Positions 27,532-34,508 of a DNA stretch of 64,000 nucleotides are shown here, piece by piece. The notes under the pieces are model-generated. The model did no database searches and was not told the DNA's origin. It saw only the letters and a list, made by a program, of their open reading frames with translations. The position numbers and the translations under genes were made by a program. How positions within the stretch are numbered: position 1 is the stretch's first letter; every line of letters begins with the position of its first letter. The stretch is from Mycolicibacterium sp. P1-18. GTDB lineage: Bacteria > Actinomycetota > Actinomycetes > Mycobacteriales > Mycobacteriaceae. The DNA is taken from positions 1 to 64,000 of the forward strand of contig NZ_NPKR01000007.1 in NCBI RefSeq assembly GCF_008329535.1. Reading direction: 5' to 3'.

Positions 27532-28638
27532 ATGGGATTCACGAACGTCGCGTGGGAGTCGCGCAGTACCGAACAGCTCGCCCGCGATCTGACCGAGGGG
27601 CCCGGCCCCACTCCCGCCGGTCAAGCCGGCGCCAGCTGGGTCCGGGTCGCCAATGAACTGGCAGCCGTGTCCGAGGACTACCAGAAGCTCGCCGACCGTC
27701 TGACCGGTGCATTCGAAAGTGGCTCGGCCGACGCCGTGATCGGACGGATGCAGGACTTCGGAAACTGGCTGCGTGCAACGAGTCTCAGTGCAGCCGGGAA
27801 CGGGCAACGCGCCGAGGACGCCGCCGTCGCGCACAGTGTGGCCATCTTGGCCATGCCCACCGTCTCCGAGGTCGTGGAGGCGCAGACGACTCGCGACGTG
27901 ATGGCGTCCCTGGCCGCCTACAACGGAGCAATCCTCAACGGGCGGTTCGCTGAATTCGACGACGCGGCGGACGCCGACCAGGCCAATGCGGCGGCCGTGA
28001 TGCAGCAATACGAGGACGCCTGTTCCGACTTCGCCGCGCCGTGGGACCAACCTCCGCCGCCCGACACGAGCAACGGATCTGCCCGAGCCGCCGAGCGTGC
28101 GGCGCAGGCAGCCCACGACCTCGGGTCCGGCGTCGGAGGCGGCGGGGTGGGCGGTGGAGCATTCGTCGCGCCCCCCGCCCCGCTGGGCGCGTTTCGGGTC
28201 TCCGAGGCCAAGTCCTCCGGCGAGACACGGCATCCGTCCGGCGGTGCTGCGGTCAGCAGCACGTCGGCCGCCGCGGGAACCGGGATGGGCGGCATGGGCG
28301 GTTACGGTCCGATGGCCGCGGGCATGGGCCGCGGCGACAACTCCCGTGAGCACGAGTCGGCGTTGGGCACCGATGCTCTCGCCGGTGGCGGCGAGCCCGA
28401 GGCTGGTCTCGCCGACGGCGGCGCGCACTGGTTGCCCGCGACGGCGACGAGCGACGCCCCGCTGCTTGTGTCGAATGTCAGTTGGGGGCCGACTAATTCC
28501 GCGCTTGACGGCTTGGTCCTCCCGTCCGAGCCGGCGGTCCCGGGGTATGCCGACCCGCCGGACACCACGCTCGAGCAGGTGTCGGATCACTGGGTGACGG
28601 CCCCCGTCATCGGTCGCGGAACGGAGAGGAACACGTGA
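27532..28638 (+). CDS. PPE-family protein
   Basis: This 368-residue protein has an N-terminal PPE-type helical domain of about 175 residues: GPGPTPAGQAGASWVRVANEL, YQKLADRLTGAF and NWLRATSLSAAG follow the PPE order (quoted in short parts). The name-giving Pro-Pro-Glu is not conserved (AWESR stands near its position). The rest is Gly/Ala-rich with a hydrophilic C-terminal tail. It should dimerise with the PE protein just upstream and be bound by the EspG encoded next. Its TGA overlaps the espG GTG. It is likely a secreted or surface component, comparable with PPE68/PPE69 located beside esx genes. Confidence 0.82.
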   Translation: MGFTNVAWESRSTEQLARDLTEGPGPTPAGQAGASWVRVANELAAVSEDYQKLADRLTGAFESGSADAVIGRMQDFGNWLRATSLSAAGNGQRAEDAAVAHSVAILAMPTVSEVVEAQTTRDVMASLAAYNGAILNGRFAEFDDAADADQANAAAVMQQYEDACSDFAAPWDQPPPPDTSNGSARAAERAAQAAHDLGSGVGGGGVGGGAFVAPPAPLGAFRVSEAKSSGETRHPSGGAAVSSTSAAAGTGMGGMGGYGPMAAGMGRGDNSREHESALGTDALAGGGEPEAGLADGGAHWLPATATSDAPLLVSNVSWGPTNSALDGLVLPSEPAVPGYADPPDTTLEQVSDHWVTAPVIGRGTERNT

Positions 28639-29447
28639 CCGAAGCGCTGAGCCGGGAATGGTCCTTCACCGCAGACGAACTCGCGGCGCTGACGTCGCGC
28701 ACACCCGGAGCTGGATCCCAACCGGTGCTGGGGCTGCGACCCCGACACGCGACGGTCGAGGTCCGGAACGCCGCCGTGAGCCACGCGGTACACACCCTCA
28801 CCCACCGGGGCGTCATCGTCGACGGAGTCGTCGACCCGGAGGCCGTCGCGGCGCTTCACGCGCTGCGACGGCCGGACCGCGAATTGGCCATGCGGATGGT
28901 GACTCCGGTCGGGTTCGGCCGCGTCAGCGTCGTCCGACGAGGCCGTTCGGCCGTCATGGGCCGACGCGTCGGAGATCGGCTCGACGTGCGGTTCCTCGGC
29001 CCGGGCATCGAGCCATCCGCATTGGTGGCAACGCTTCTCGGTGAACTGCCGACCGCTCCACCGGCATCGGTGGCGCCGGTCGGAGCCCCTTTGGCTGAGA
29101 TGACCGAAGCGCTGTCGGAGAGTCACGATCCACTCGTTCTCGCCGACCGAATAAGGGCACTGGGTGCGCCGCAGCAGACCGCGATGCTGCTGGGGTCCGC
29201 GCTGGGGTCCCGGCAGGCGTTCGCCGAGATCGTGTACAGCGCTCTGCTCGAGGGCGAAGACGTGATTGCGCGTGTGCCGGCGGCCGTGGCGGTCCTGTAC
29301 ACCGCACGCGGCCGCGTGATCGCCGTCCCCAGTGTGTCCCCGTCCGGACAGCTGTGGTCGACGCTGAAGCCGGGATCTGACCAGGTGTTCGGTCAGGCCA
29401 TCAGCCAGCTCGTCGAACTCTCCGCGGAGAGAGGGGAGGTTGGATAG
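28635..29447 (+). CDS. espG: PE-PPE chaperone EspG (first copy)
   Basis: This 270-residue cytosolic chaperone fits the EspG family in length and pattern: WSFTADELAALTSR near the start, QPVLGLRPRHATVE, GFGRVSVVRRGRSAVMGRRV in the central sheet, and FGQAISQLVEL at the end (each quoted separately). EspG binds the tip of the PPE partner and keeps PE-PPE dimers soluble until EccA/EccC act. GTG 28635 overlaps the PPE stop (GTGA), matching its expected client. A second EspG-like protein is encoded at 32807. Confidence 0.85.
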   Translation: MTEALSREWSFTADELAALTSRTPGAGSQPVLGLRPRHATVEVRNAAVSHAVHTLTHRGVIVDGVVDPEAVAALHALRRPDRELAMRMVTPVGFGRVSVVRRGRSAVMGRRVGDRLDVRFLGPGIEPSALVATLLGELPTAPPASVAPVGAPLAEMTEALSESHDPLVLADRIRALGAPQQTAMLLGSALGSRQAFAEIVYSALLEGEDVIARVPAAVAVLYTARGRVIAVPSVSPSGQLWSTLKPGSDQVFGQAISQLVELSAERGEVG

Positions 29448-29515
29448 CCCGCTCAACGTTAGAGAACAAGTACGCCAGACGATTTCGATGTACATCGGGA
29501 AGGACTCATCCGCAC

Positions 29516-29785
29516 ATGACCGTTTCACTCACCCCGGCCGAAGCCGAGGCCAAGATCCAGCAGATTCAAGAGGCGCGAGGGCAGGCCGTGCAGAAGCTGA
29601 ACCAGATCAGCGACGCACAGGAGCAGATGCTGTCGTCGAACTGGCAGGGCGGCAGTGCCTCCACCTACCAACAGACTTCGCAGGCACAGCGCGAGGAATT
29701 CGACGACATCATCAAGTCGCTCGACGCGACCGTCGAGAAGGGCTCGGAGCACCTCCGGGCCGTCGCCAACATGGACAACGGCTAA
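29516..29785 (+). CDS. WXG100 protein (EsxB-like partner)
   Basis: This 89-residue protein has the WXG100 layout: two helices joined by SNWQGGSAST (WQG near residue 44). In EsxB the C-terminal tail carries a YxxxD/E signal; here the aligned place reads VANMDNG, with valine instead of tyrosine. The protein probably forms an antiparallel dimer with the product of 29804. ATG 29516 is preceded by GGGAAGGA with a long spacer. The 68-bp gap upstream includes AT-rich sequence and could hold an internal promoter. Confidence 0.85.
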   Translation: MTVSLTPAEAEAKIQQIQEARGQAVQKLNQISDAQEQMLSSNWQGGSASTYQQTSQAQREEFDDIIKSLDATVEKGSEHLRAVANMDNG

Positions 29786-29803
29786 GGGACGGGGAGCACC
29801 AAA

Positions 29804-30091
29804 ATGGCTGACAACATTCTCTACAACTTCGGCGCAAACGCCGGATCGCTCACCGACATCAACGGGATGCTGAACAACATCCAGGAGGTGCGCCAAGACA
29901 TCAGCTCGATCTTCACCACGCTGATGAGCGTGTACGAGGGCGAGGGCGCGACGGCGCTCAGCGCAGCACATCAGAAGATCGACGGCATGCTGGACGAAGC
30001 GGTGAACACCACCGTCAACACCCAGAAGCAGGCGCAGGATCAGCAGGACGCGATGCAGTCACTCGACCGGGCCAACGCCGCGGCGTTCTGA
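29804..30091 (+). CDS. WXG100-family protein (EsxC/EsxA-like partner)
   Basis: This 95-residue helical-hairpin protein of the WXG100 family has a turn reading YEGEGATAL instead of WxG. The start ILYNFGANAGSLTDINGML resembles EsxC of ESX-2 (YNPGAVSDF). ESX-2-type partners commonly lack the tryptophan. It lies 18 bases after the first WXG100 gene and GGGGAG precedes its ATG, so both are likely made together as a heterodimer. The tail (SLDRANAAAF) lacks a YxxxD/E motif. Confidence 0.82.
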   Translation: MADNILYNFGANAGSLTDINGMLNNIQEVRQDISSIFTTLMSVYEGEGATALSAAHQKIDGMLDEAVNTTVNTQKQAQDQQDAMQSLDRANAAAF

Positions 30092-30164
30092 TGTGACCGT
30101 GGAGCCGGGGCTGATCGCCCCGGCTCCACGATCACCTCGAATTAATCGAAGGAGTGCAGGACCA

Positions 30165-30494
30165 ATGGACCCGAATCTGCTTGGCAGCATGAACGGCATC
30201 AAGGACGGTGCGTCGACGGGTGAGGCAGACCTCAAGCTGACGACAGAAGTGCGGGATGCCTACATCAAGGCCGTTCACGACTTTCGGGATCTGCTCAACG
30301 CACAACTGACCAAGGTCAACGGTTTGCCCGGATACGGCGAGCCAGGGGGCTTTCAGTCGGCACAGCAGACCAAGGGCAATCTCCAGAACGGAATCGACGA
30401 CTTGAAGAAGGTCATCGCCAACTACAACGACTACCTCGACGCCTTTGCCGAGACCGTCACCGAGGCCGGCAAGCGCCTGATCCAGTCGGGCTAG
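30165..30494 (+). CDS. Third small helical protein of the substrate operon (WXG100-like size)
   Basis: This 109-residue protein contains two predicted helices separated by a glycine-rich turn (LPGYGEPGGFQSAQ). The size and layout suggest a WXG100-like hairpin but neither WXG nor YxxxD/E is present; NYNDYLDAFAE near the C-terminus is the nearest candidate signal. ATG 30165 is supported by GAAGGAG. Its place between the esx pair and the EspB-like gene suggests a co-secreted partner. No named family is recognised. Confidence 0.65.
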   Translation: MDPNLLGSMNGIKDGASTGEADLKLTTEVRDAYIKAVHDFRDLLNAQLTKVNGLPGYGEPGGFQSAQQTKGNLQNGIDDLKKVIANYNDYLDAFAETVTEAGKRLIQSG

Positions 30495-30546
30495 ATCACC
30501 ACACACGCCCGTCGACACCATGAATGACACGACTCCAGGAGATGGC

Positions 30547-30660
30547 ATGACAAGCCCCAGCCGTCGCAGCGTGTGCTGCCCCGGCCCAGCAGACGTCCTC
30601 GGCGCGGCGTCCGCGTCGGCCGCCGAAGTGCTCATTTCATGGAAGAAGGTCGAATCGTAA
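30547..30660 (+). CDS. 37-codon ORF overlapping the EspB-like start
   Basis: This 37-residue ORF begins at ATG 30547 with AGGAG five to six bases upstream, and ends with TAA whose last A is the first base of the next ATG (TAATG). The product starts MTSPSRRSVCCPGPADV and ends EVLISWKKVES. The placement suggests it is translated and couples expression of the EspB-like gene, either as a leader peptide or a very small protein. An in-frame ATG at 30520 would add nine residues but lacks a ribosome site. It is shorter than usual gene-calling limits. Alternatively it is a chance frame, which the strong ribosome site argues against. Confidence 0.42.
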   Translation: MTSPSRRSVCCPGPADVLGAASASAAEVLISWKKVES

Positions 30661-32807
30661 TGGGCGGCTACGGTTTCGACGATTACAAGAAGGACTACGT
30701 CGACGGCAAGATCAAGGACAACAACGGCGACCCCCGGCACGGCGGCGGCAACAACAGGCCGGACGCCACCCTGACGGAGTTGGACGGAAACGGCGCGAAG
30801 GTCGACCCTGCACCCTTGGGGCTGGAGAACTTCGACAGCATGGACTACGAGACCATCTACAACCGCATGACGAACGTCGCGGAGAACATCGCCCCCGGCT
30901 ACCAGGACACCCTCCGTGGCGTCGCGCAACAGGTCGTCCAGGGCCTGTCGGACATGAAGGACCGCCTCCAAACGCTGGAGGGCGAGGGTGGGTGGAAGGG
31001 CAAGACTCATGACGCGGCGATGGCCAACCTCCAGAACTCCGCCGACGTGCCCGCCGAATTCGGCAAGGCTGCACTGTCGCTGGGAGTGCTGAGTGAGTAC
31101 TACTCCCAGACGATGTCGACCAACAAGCACAACATCTGCGACCAATGGGAGACCTACCAGGACTGCCTGTCGTGGTATTACACCCAAACCGACGATGTCA
31201 AGCGGTATTTCAACAGCTTCGCCATAGACGTGATGAAGAACTACTACTCGCCGGAGATCACCGACATCGCGAAGAACCAGCCCGCCGTCGATGCGACGGC
31301 AACCCCGGACGTCGGGGGAGCCAACGGCGGCGACGGATCGTCCACCACCCAGCCGCAGCCGGCGCAAGACGACCCTTCCCTGACACCCATGACGCCCCGC
31401 ACGGCCGTAATCCCCGCCACGCCGACGAGTTCGGCCGCGGCCACCAACAGCGAGCCTATCGGCGCCGCCGGCGGTGGTGGCAGCCCATCGGGATCACCCC
31501 CGCCCTTCTCGCCGCCGAACTCGAGTGCCAACGATCCCAGCGGTGGCTCGACCGGTAGCGGGTCTGCCGGCGGTGGCGGTGACGGCACGTCGCCACCGTC
31601 CTTCAACCCGTCGGCCGCCCCCAACGTCAAGAGCCCCGACCTGGGGTCTGGAGGTGGGGAGGGGTCGGGCGCGGGATCTGGAAAGGTATTGCCCGCAGAC
31701 GCCGGTGGGTCCGGCGGCCCCCCGCCGTCCATGCCCAGTCTCGGCGCCACCAGCCCTCGGCTGCCCTCGCTGGGTGCGCCCGACGATCCGGCCACGACGG
31801 ACGCGTCCGGAACGGGCGCAACGTTCGACCCGTCGAAGGTCCTCACCGACCCGAAGTCCATTGCGGCGGCCAACAAGCTGTTCGACGACCCCAAGACGGC
31901 GGCTGCGGCGAAGAAGCTGTTCGGTGACCCCAAGCTCGCCGACGCCGCCAAGACGCTGTTCGGCGACGGCGCCAAGGGTCTGTTGGGCAACCCCAAGGCG
32001 CTCGACGCAGCCAAGACGTTGTTCGGTGATCCCGACGCAGCCGATGCGGCCAAGACCTTGTTCGGTGACCCCGATACGGCGAAGGAGGCGCAGAAGCTGC
32101 TCAATGATCCGCACCTCGACGACATCGGCAAGGCGCTGAAGGACTCTGGCGCCCTTCAAGCGAAGGGGCTCGCCGGCGTCGACCCGACGAGCGGGTCCGA
32201 TGCCAACGATCTCAACCGGAGCCTCCTGGGGCAATCCGGGCTGAGCAACGCGGGCGGGATTCCCGGCCTCGCGGCGAGCGCGGGCGGTAGTCCCTCCGAC
32301 GGTGCCAGCAGCCTGATCGGCGGGATCATGGACGGGGTCAACCAGATCGTGCAGACCGCACAGCAGGGTGCGGCCCCGCAACCGCCCGGCTTCGGCGGAG
32401 GTCCCGGATTGGACGGTGCCCCCGGCGGCCCTGGGGACCACGCCGGTGCCGGCGCAGGTCATGGCGGAGGCGCAGCGGGTGGCGGTGCCGCCGGGCCCGG
32501 CAAGGTTCATCTGGCGGGCGCCGGCGCGCCCGTTGCAGCAGCGAATCTCAGCCCCGTCACCCACGCTGGCGTCCTACACCCGGCTGGTGACCCGTCCCAA
32601 GCAGCATCCGGTGGCGGTGGCGCACCGTCGGGCGGCGGTGGTCACGGCGGAGGTGGCAAGGGCGGCGAAGCCAAGGACTACAAGGGCAGCAAAGCACTTC
32701 GCGGCAGCCAGAACGGACAGAACCTGATCGGTCAGCCCGACGCCGTGGTCTCCGTCATTGGCGAGAACGGTAGCGATGGCGGACCGGGTTGGAGCATGGA
32801 CAACTGA
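30660..32807 (+). CDS. EspB-like large secreted protein with LFGDP repeats
   Basis: This 715-residue protein starts with a helical domain of about 210 residues. GGWKGKTHDAAMANLQ (near residue 115) stands in the WxG position and YYTQTDDVKRYF contains YTQTD, fitting YxxxD. This WxG plus YxxxD arrangement is that of EspB, which has a PE-PPE-like fold. The remainder is a long Gly/Ser/Pro linker, a repeat block (31863-32120) and a Gly/His-rich tail. It is probably secreted, and may oligomerise as EspB does. ATG 30660 is chosen with AAGG about ten bases upstream. Its stop overlaps the ATG of a second espG (TGATG). EspB identity is by architecture only. Confidence 0.68.
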   Translation: MGGYGFDDYKKDYVDGKIKDNNGDPRHGGGNNRPDATLTELDGNGAKVDPAPLGLENFDSMDYETIYNRMTNVAENIAPGYQDTLRGVAQQVVQGLSDMKDRLQTLEGEGGWKGKTHDAAMANLQNSADVPAEFGKAALSLGVLSEYYSQTMSTNKHNICDQWETYQDCLSWYYTQTDDVKRYFNSFAIDVMKNYYSPEITDIAKNQPAVDATATPDVGGANGGDGSSTTQPQPAQDDPSLTPMTPRTAVIPATPTSSAAATNSEPIGAAGGGGSPSGSPPPFSPPNSSANDPSGGSTGSGSAGGGGDGTSPPSFNPSAAPNVKSPDLGSGGGEGSGAGSGKVLPADAGGSGGPPPSMPSLGATSPRLPSLGAPDDPATTDASGTGATFDPSKVLTDPKSIAAANKLFDDPKTAAAAKKLFGDPKLADAAKTLFGDGAKGLLGNPKALDAAKTLFGDPDAADAAKTLFGDPDTAKEAQKLLNDPHLDDIGKALKDSGALQAKGLAGVDPTSGSDANDLNRSLLGQSGLSNAGGIPGLAASAGGSPSDGASSLIGGIMDGVNQIVQTAQQGAAPQPPGFGGGPGLDGAPGGPGDHAGAGAGHGGGAAGGGAAGPGKVHLAGAGAPVAAANLSPVTHAGVLHPAGDPSQAASGGGGAPSGGGGHGGGGKGGEAKDYKGSKALRGSQNGQNLIGQPDAVVSVIGENGSDGGPGWSMDN
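31863..32120 (+). repeat. In-gene repeat: seven LFGDP-centred units
   Basis: The EspB-like protein contains seven imperfect units around LF(G/D)DP, mostly spaced 13 residues (39 bp) apart; one unit is only eight residues. The pattern is (A/D)AAK(K/T)LFGDPxxA. Such amphipathic 13-residue repeats may form a helical solenoid. The central units (DAAKTLFGDPDAA and DAAKTLFGDPDTA) are nearly identical at DNA level, suggesting recent expansion. Confidence 0.8.
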
Positions 32808-33595
32808 TGGGATCGACGGCCACCACCATGACGGCCCACGCCGCCGAGGTCGGCGCACTCGACTTGTTCGACCTGCAGCTGCTCAACGAGCGATGGGGCC
32901 GCGACTCCCTGCCGTACCCCTTCATGCTGACCCGCCCCGCACGATTCGAGTTCCTCGACGAAGTCGCCGGATACGCAGCGCAATTGCCCGACCGTCTCCG
33001 ATCGGGTGATCTCACCAACTTCGCCCGGTGTCTGAACGCGCTGCGGCATGCCGACGTCACCGTCACCGGGCACGTCCAATACGTCCCAGCCGACACTCCC
33101 AGCATTCGCGTGCTGGCCTTTCGAACCGGACAGTCGGGTTACCTGCTCGAGCAACGGGCCGACGCAGACGTCGTCGACGTCTACACGGTGTCGCCCTTCG
33201 AGTTGGCCGCAGCCGTCGCGACCGCCATGCGGCTCGAAAGTCCCGGGTGCCATCCGCTGGTCGTGAACGCGGAGCACACACCGAGTCGTCCCGCGGTCGT
33301 GGACGACGACGACGTCGTGGTGCGTCACGGGATGACCGCCGAGCGTGGGGTGAAGACGTCGATCTCGCAGTTGTCTGCCTACGCACAGGTGCAGAGCAAT
33401 TGGCGCCCGGGCAGGGAGTGGGGCATCGACTCCCGCAAGGACTCGCTGGTGTGGGTCCGGATCAAGGACGACGGTGACTATCTGGGGGCGCCCGATCGCA
33501 GTAGCGGCATCCCCCTGACGGCCAACCTCCTTCGTGAGCGGATCGACGGTTTGATTGCCGCCGACGTCGAGTGGTTGCGCCAATCACGCGAATGA
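32807..33595 (+). CDS. espG: Second EspG-family chaperone
   Basis: This 262-residue EspG-like protein has the N-terminal ALDLFDLQLLNERWG, a central LRHADVTVTGHVQYV then IRVLAFRTGQSGYLL sheet, and an SPFELAAAVATAMRL helix, followed by the C-terminal DGDYLGAPDRSSGIPL and LLRERIDGLIAADVEWL elements. These follow EspG order but are quite different in sequence from the copy at 28635. ATG 32807 overlaps the EspB-like stop (TGATG). Coupling to an EspB-like gene instead of a PPE gene suggests it chaperones that protein. ATG 32828 is an alternative start. Confidence 0.72.
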   Translation: MGSTATTMTAHAAEVGALDLFDLQLLNERWGRDSLPYPFMLTRPARFEFLDEVAGYAAQLPDRLRSGDLTNFARCLNALRHADVTVTGHVQYVPADTPSIRVLAFRTGQSGYLLEQRADADVVDVYTVSPFELAAAVATAMRLESPGCHPLVVNAEHTPSRPAVVDDDDVVVRHGMTAERGVKTSISQLSAYAQVQSNWRPGREWGIDSRKDSLVWVRIKDDGDYLGAPDRSSGIPLTANLLRERIDGLIAADVEWLRQSRE

Positions 33596-33692
33596 TCGCC
33601 TCACCCAGCACGTTTGATTGTGTTAGAGGCCCATCGGCCGACACGTCGGGGCGTGACTTCGCGTCGGTGCATGGCAGATCGGAAGGACGAGC

Positions 33693-34160
33693 GTGAGCAA
33701 CGAGTCGATTCGGAACGAGTTCGGTCAGGTGCTGGCCTTGGTACAGGAGCAGATGCGCGACCTGGCCAATGTTCAGCAGCAGCGCTCGACGATGATGGCG
33801 CGGGCCACGGCGGCCGACGGCATGGTCGAAGTGACGGTGAATGCGCAGCGCACCGTCGTCAAGACCGTCGTGGACGACACCTATCTCGACGACCACGAGC
33901 TAGCCGACCTCGGCGGACACGTCACCAGTGCGGCTCAAGCCGCCGTCAGGCAGTTGGACCAGCGGTCGGAGGCGCTGCTCGCGCCGATGAACGAGCGGCG
34001 CAAGGCAGTGTCCGAGATCTCCGGCAACGTCATCGGTCTGCCTGGCTTCCGCGAGGCGCTCGCCGAGGTGAGTGCGATGGGCGATTCCCTGAACTCTCCG
34101 CCGGAGCCAGTCACGAACGACGGTGAGGACGCCTCGTCGTTCCCGACGATCAGGAGCTGA
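33693..34160 (+). CDS. YbaB/EbfC-like protein (second copy)
   Basis: This 155-residue protein has a coiled N-terminal helix (VLALVQEQMRDLANVQQQ), then ADGMVEVTVNAQRTVVKTVVDDTY, the beta-hairpin and turn typical of YbaB/EbfC proteins, then a helix (DLGGHVTSAAQAAVRQLDQR) and a disordered tail. In ESX loci these proteins accompany secreted substrates. GTG 33693 follows GGAAGGACGA. The stop is three bases before the next gene, so it forms an operon with the WXG100 and giant genes. A role as chaperone or co-factor of the giant protein is inference. Confidence 0.68.
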   Translation: MSNESIRNEFGQVLALVQEQMRDLANVQQQRSTMMARATAADGMVEVTVNAQRTVVKTVVDDTYLDDHELADLGGHVTSAAQAAVRQLDQRSEALLAPMNERRKAVSEISGNVIGLPGFREALAEVSAMGDSLNSPPEPVTNDGEDASSFPTIRS

Positions 34161-34163
34161 CGA

Positions 34164-34463
34164 ATGCCCGAGTTTGGTATTGCACCCAGCGAACTCCGCT
34201 CCACTGCAAAGGATCTGGCGGACGTCAGCAGCCGCATGAAGGGCGTGATGTCACGCCTTTCGGCCAACCTCGCCGCCGAAGGTGCGCCGTGGGGCGGGGA
34301 TGACAGCGGTCGGAGATTTCGCCACGGGGACAACGACAACGGGTACGACTCACAGAAGGAGTGGGTGGACGGGTCGGTGGACGCGAAGGCTCAGTTGCTC
34401 GACGAGTACTCCGAGGGCCTTCGCACCGGAGCCGACACCCTGGAGCAGACCGATGACGTCTGA
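34164..34463 (+). CDS. WXG100 protein preceding the giant effector
   Basis: This 99-residue WXG100-type protein has IAPSELRSTAKDLADVSSRM as first helix, WGGDDSGRRF as the WXG turn (near residue 43), and a second helix ending GLRTGADTLEQTDDV. Small WXG100 proteins directly upstream of large polymorphic toxins commonly act as targeting partners by pairing with the toxin N-terminal helical domain. It is three bases after the YbaB-like gene and 45 bases before the giant gene, fitting that role. Confidence 0.8.
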   Translation: MPEFGIAPSELRSTAKDLADVSSRMKGVMSRLSANLAAEGAPWGGDDSGRRFRHGDNDNGYDSQKEWVDGSVDAKAQLLDEYSEGLRTGADTLEQTDDV

Positions 34464-34508
34464 CCGGGGTGCGTGGTCTCGGTCGCGGGCCGTCGGCGCC
34501 TGATCGAC

